Part shown: positions 61,537 through 64,000 of the stretch, in pieces
Layout of the letters: every line of letters starts with the position of its first letter
How positions within the stretch are numbered: position 1 is the stretch's first letter
Source of the DNA: Eumeta japonica
Taxonomy: Eukaryota > Arthropoda > Insecta > Lepidoptera > Psychidae
Assembly: GCA_005406025.1 (NCBI GenBank)
Contig: BGZK01000089.1
Span: 248,001 to 312,000 of the forward strand
Reading direction: 5' to 3'
Length of the DNA stretch: 64,000 nucleotides
Program-made: the position numbers and the translations under genes
The notes under the pieces: generated by a model
The model's input: the letters and a program-made list of their open reading frames with translations, nothing else
What the model was told of the DNA's origin: nothing
Databases searched by the model: none

Positions 61537-62254
61537 AAACACTTTTGGGATGCTTAAATGGTTCACGCTGAATAAACCATAAAATATATCAAATTAATGC
61601 ACTACATAATTATGTATCTTAAAAAGACGTAAAAGAAAATTCGCTATAGCATATGTCTCTCTTGTACGGATCACCTACAATGAGTACATTTATCTTTAAA
61701 ATAAAATTAAGCAGTTGACGGCGGGTGGGAGCGGAGGCAACACGATTCGCGCGCTACTTTATTTATAACAAAAAAACTAAACAATAAGTTTGTTGTCTAC
61801 GCGAGCGGAATCGCGGGAGCAGCTAGTATTCTGATAACTTTAAGGGTCTCCGAAAGAAGACTCGATATCGCAACTTATCAATTAAATCAATAACATTTAA
61901 CTGGCACTTAAGAGTAGGTCAAGCTTATTGCAGACAATTAACGAAATTTTACGTATCACTTACTTTCGAAAGCTCTTCAGTTATTCGTCTTTAAAAAAGT
62001 ATATTTTATAAAATCAATATTTTTTAAAAGAAAATCAATTTAATTCTTTCTACGTCTATACGTCATGTCATTATTCATAAAAAATGTAGATTTAATTTTT
62101 TTTAATAATGAACATTCATTATGTACTAAATGTACTTATTATCACATTTAATTTGCTTTAGAACGTATCTCATAAGCTCAAAAGTTTAGAATACCTTGAA
62201 ATTCGGCGATAATATTTCAAGAGATAATGAGAACGACATAAGTCTGACGTACAA
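61537..62254. other. Upstream region of the third P450
   Basis: Helitron-like end at 61,797-61,828, then AT-rich sequence to the TATA box. No named response element could be assigned by eye. Confidence 0.45.
61797..61828 (+). mobile_element. Second Helitron-like 3' terminus
   Basis: CTACGCGAGCGGAATCGCGG then GAGCAGCTAG|T: a CGCGA...TCGCG hairpin followed by CTAG, comparable to the end at 5678-5704. It lies about 430 bases upstream of the third P450's TATA box. Confidence 0.5.
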
Positions 62255-62288
62255 TATAAATACGTTGCGTCTGGTAGGACAAGTCATT
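62255..62288 (+). promoter_or_regulatory. Core promoter of the third P450
   Basis: TATAAATA at 62255-62262 is followed at 62284 by TCATT, a near-match to the arthropod initiator. The ATG at 62315 lies about 30 bases further on, a short leader like those of the other P450s. Confidence 0.65.
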
Positions 62289-62314
62289 AGCTAATTGCAC
62301 TAGTGAGCGGCGAC

Positions 62315-63683
62315 ATGTGGTACGTACTCGCGGCCGTCGTGACCGTACTGGGTCTGCTGATACACTACCTCACCACGAGGAAGTATAACTACTGGAAGAA
62401 GAAGAATGTTCCACATTTGAAACCAAATTTTTTTTTCGGTAATTATAAAGATTTGATCACATTAAGACTCAATTTCGGATCTCAAGTCCAAAAAATATGC
62501 CAGCATTTCCCGGACGCGCCGCTCATCGGTGCCTACTTCGGGACGGAGCCCGTGCTGATCGTGAACGACCCGGAAATGGTGAAGCTGGTCACCACCAAGG
62601 ACTTCTATTATTTCTCGTACAGAGAGATAGCGGACCACGTCTATAAGGAGGGCTTAACAAAAAATTTATTTCATTCTGTTGGAGATGATTGGAAAGTCTT
62701 GAGACAGAATTTAACGCCCATGTTTTCATCGGCCAAAATGAAGAGCATGTTCACTTTAATAAAGAATTGCTCCTTGACCCTGGAAAGGGTTTTAGACAAA
62801 CAAGTCAACAAGTCATCAGTGATGGAGGTCAGAAGTTTCGTGGGTCGTTTCACAATGGACTGCATCGGAACCTGCGCATTCGGTTTGGACACTAATGCAA
62901 TGTTAGATGATAACAGCCCCTTTACCAATATGGGTAACTTGATATTCCAAGCTACAACAACACATGGTTTGAAAACTCATATGAGATACATTTGGCCGGG
63001 CATATTTTACTCTTTGGGTCTGACAGCTTTTCCCAAGGAAGTCGACACTTTCTTTAGACATTTTTTGTTAAGGGTATTTGATGAGAGGCGGGGTAAACCA
63101 TCGGCAAGGAAAGATTTTGTGGAAATGGTTTTATCTTTCTATGACAAGAAAGTCATAACCGGCGACAGCATGAAAAACTTAAAGACGGATGAGAGGGTAA
63201 AGGTGAATTTAAAAGTTGACGATGAACTGGTGATGGCGCAATGTTTCGTGTTCTTCGCGGCGGGCTATGAAACGTCGGCGACGACTTCCAGCTTCTTGTT
63301 GTACGAGCTGGCCAAGGACCAGAAGTCGCAGGAGCGCGCGCGGCAAGAAGTACGCGACTGGTTACGTAAGCGGGAGGGCCAGTTGGGGTACGAGTGTGTG
63401 ACGGAACTGCCGTTCCTGGAGCAGTGCATAGATGAAACGCTGCGGCTGTACCCGGTCTTGGGCGTCATCACGAGGGAAGTCACCGACACCTACAAATTCG
63501 AAAACGGGCCCACCGTAGAGCGCGGCCTGCGCGTGCACCTCCCCATATACCACATGCACCACAATCCCAAGTACTTCCCAGATCCGGAGTCTTTCCGCCC
63601 CGAGAGGTTCGCGCCCGAGAACAAGCACAACATACAGCCCTACACATTCTTTCCTTTCGGAGAAGGACCAAGACTTTGCATAG
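62315..63683 (+). CDS. CYP6-type cytochrome P450, exon 1 (last exon beyond window)
   Basis: Third CYP6-like microsomal P450, in the opposite orientation. Exon 1 runs from the ATG at 62315 to 63683, ending in phase 1 at the donor GTGAGT inside Cys-Ile-Gly, exactly as in the other two genes. An open frame continues upstream to a GTG, but the first ATG is the sensible eukaryotic start. It shows a hydrophobic anchor, RKYNYWKKK and Pro hinge, WKVLR, AGYETS, ETLR, PERF and FGEGPRLCIG. The roughly 60-residue C-terminal exon (GMRFAKMQ... in the sisters) is not found before 64000. The N-terminal two thirds differ clearly from the other two genes, while residues from about 320 onward are much closer. 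Probably a separate older paralogue of the same cluster. Confidence 0.93.
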
Positions 63684-64000
63684 GTGAGTACAATATTTTA
63701 TCTTAGTCTTATAGATGTCTAGTTCGTATTAGTTATACATTAATTTCTTCTCTAACTCTATATGAGTTCCTTTATTTTATTACTGTTCAAGATAGTGCTA
63801 TGTATTTGACTTTTTATTCAATTTAAAGTTTGATTTATACTGTACAAGCATACAAGAAATAAATTATTCAAATCAGTAGTATAATCTTGGATGGATTTTT
63901 ACTGCGACATCCTTTCGGCATAATAATGTGAAAAATTCTATTGTTGTGAAATATACCTGTTAATTAAATTTATAAACGATAACACCTACTTAGGGCTACA
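63684..64000 (+). other. Start of the third P450's intron
   Basis: Begins with the donor GTGAGT. No acceptor followed by a GMRFAKMQ-like reading frame is seen before the window ends, so the last exon must lie outside. Confidence 0.75.

Noticed and set aside
62303..62314. Upstream in-frame GTG start for the third P450
   Set aside because: A non-ATG start is not needed; the first ATG at 62315 gives a normal membrane-anchor N-terminus.

Overview
The window looks like nuclear DNA of a moth or butterfly (Lepidoptera). It is AT-rich, shows no operon-like layout, and its protein genes are CYP6-type cytochrome P450s of the kind lepidopterans carry in tandem clusters. These have two coding exons, a phase-1 intron inside the haem-binding Cys-Ile-Gly, and TATAAATA plus TCAGT-type core promoters. 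Between them lie repeat families typical of moth and butterfly genomes. The species cannot be told from the sequence.

Layout. 1-18.7 kb holds no recognisable host gene: tRNA-derived SINE-like pieces, a Helitron-like 3' end, several perfect hairpins and the 3' end of a LINE (11.6-12.6 kb). 18,750-21,049 (minus) is an intact two-exon P450. 23.6-30.5 kb is repeats: a short transposon carrying its own promoter, a hAT MITE with an exact 8-bp target duplication, a LINE fragment, an 18-bp minisatellite, a widespread lepidopteran repeat and a GC-rich island followed by a tandem duplication. 31,503-33,511 (minus) is a second P450, a near-copy of the first, broken by one missing base in a T run. 34,610-37,134 is a 5'-truncated Jockey-type LINE with a 13-bp target duplication. 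37-51.9 kb is mostly gene-free, with a small two-helix membrane ORF, a 1.1-kb 25-bp minisatellite, a fold-back MITE, a mariner relic and a hAT transposase remnant. 51,966-59,774 is a nearly complete PIF/Harbinger transposon with long inverted repeats and two convergent multi-exon genes (DDE transposase and Myb/SANT-like partner), damaged by single-base indels and internal duplications. 62,315 to beyond the window end (plus) is a third, more diverged P450 whose last exon lies outside.

How it fits together. The P450s are microsomal CYP3-clan monooxygenases of the sort lepidopterans use on plant chemicals and insecticides. The first two are recent tandem copies whose exons are far more alike than their introns and N-termini, and the inverted third gene shares GC-rich blocks with them; gene conversion is the likely cause. 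The space between is filled by at least eight unrelated classes of mobile element, some nested. Several one-base breaks in otherwise clean reading frames fall in or beside short homopolymer runs, so some apparent pseudogenes may be assembly errors.
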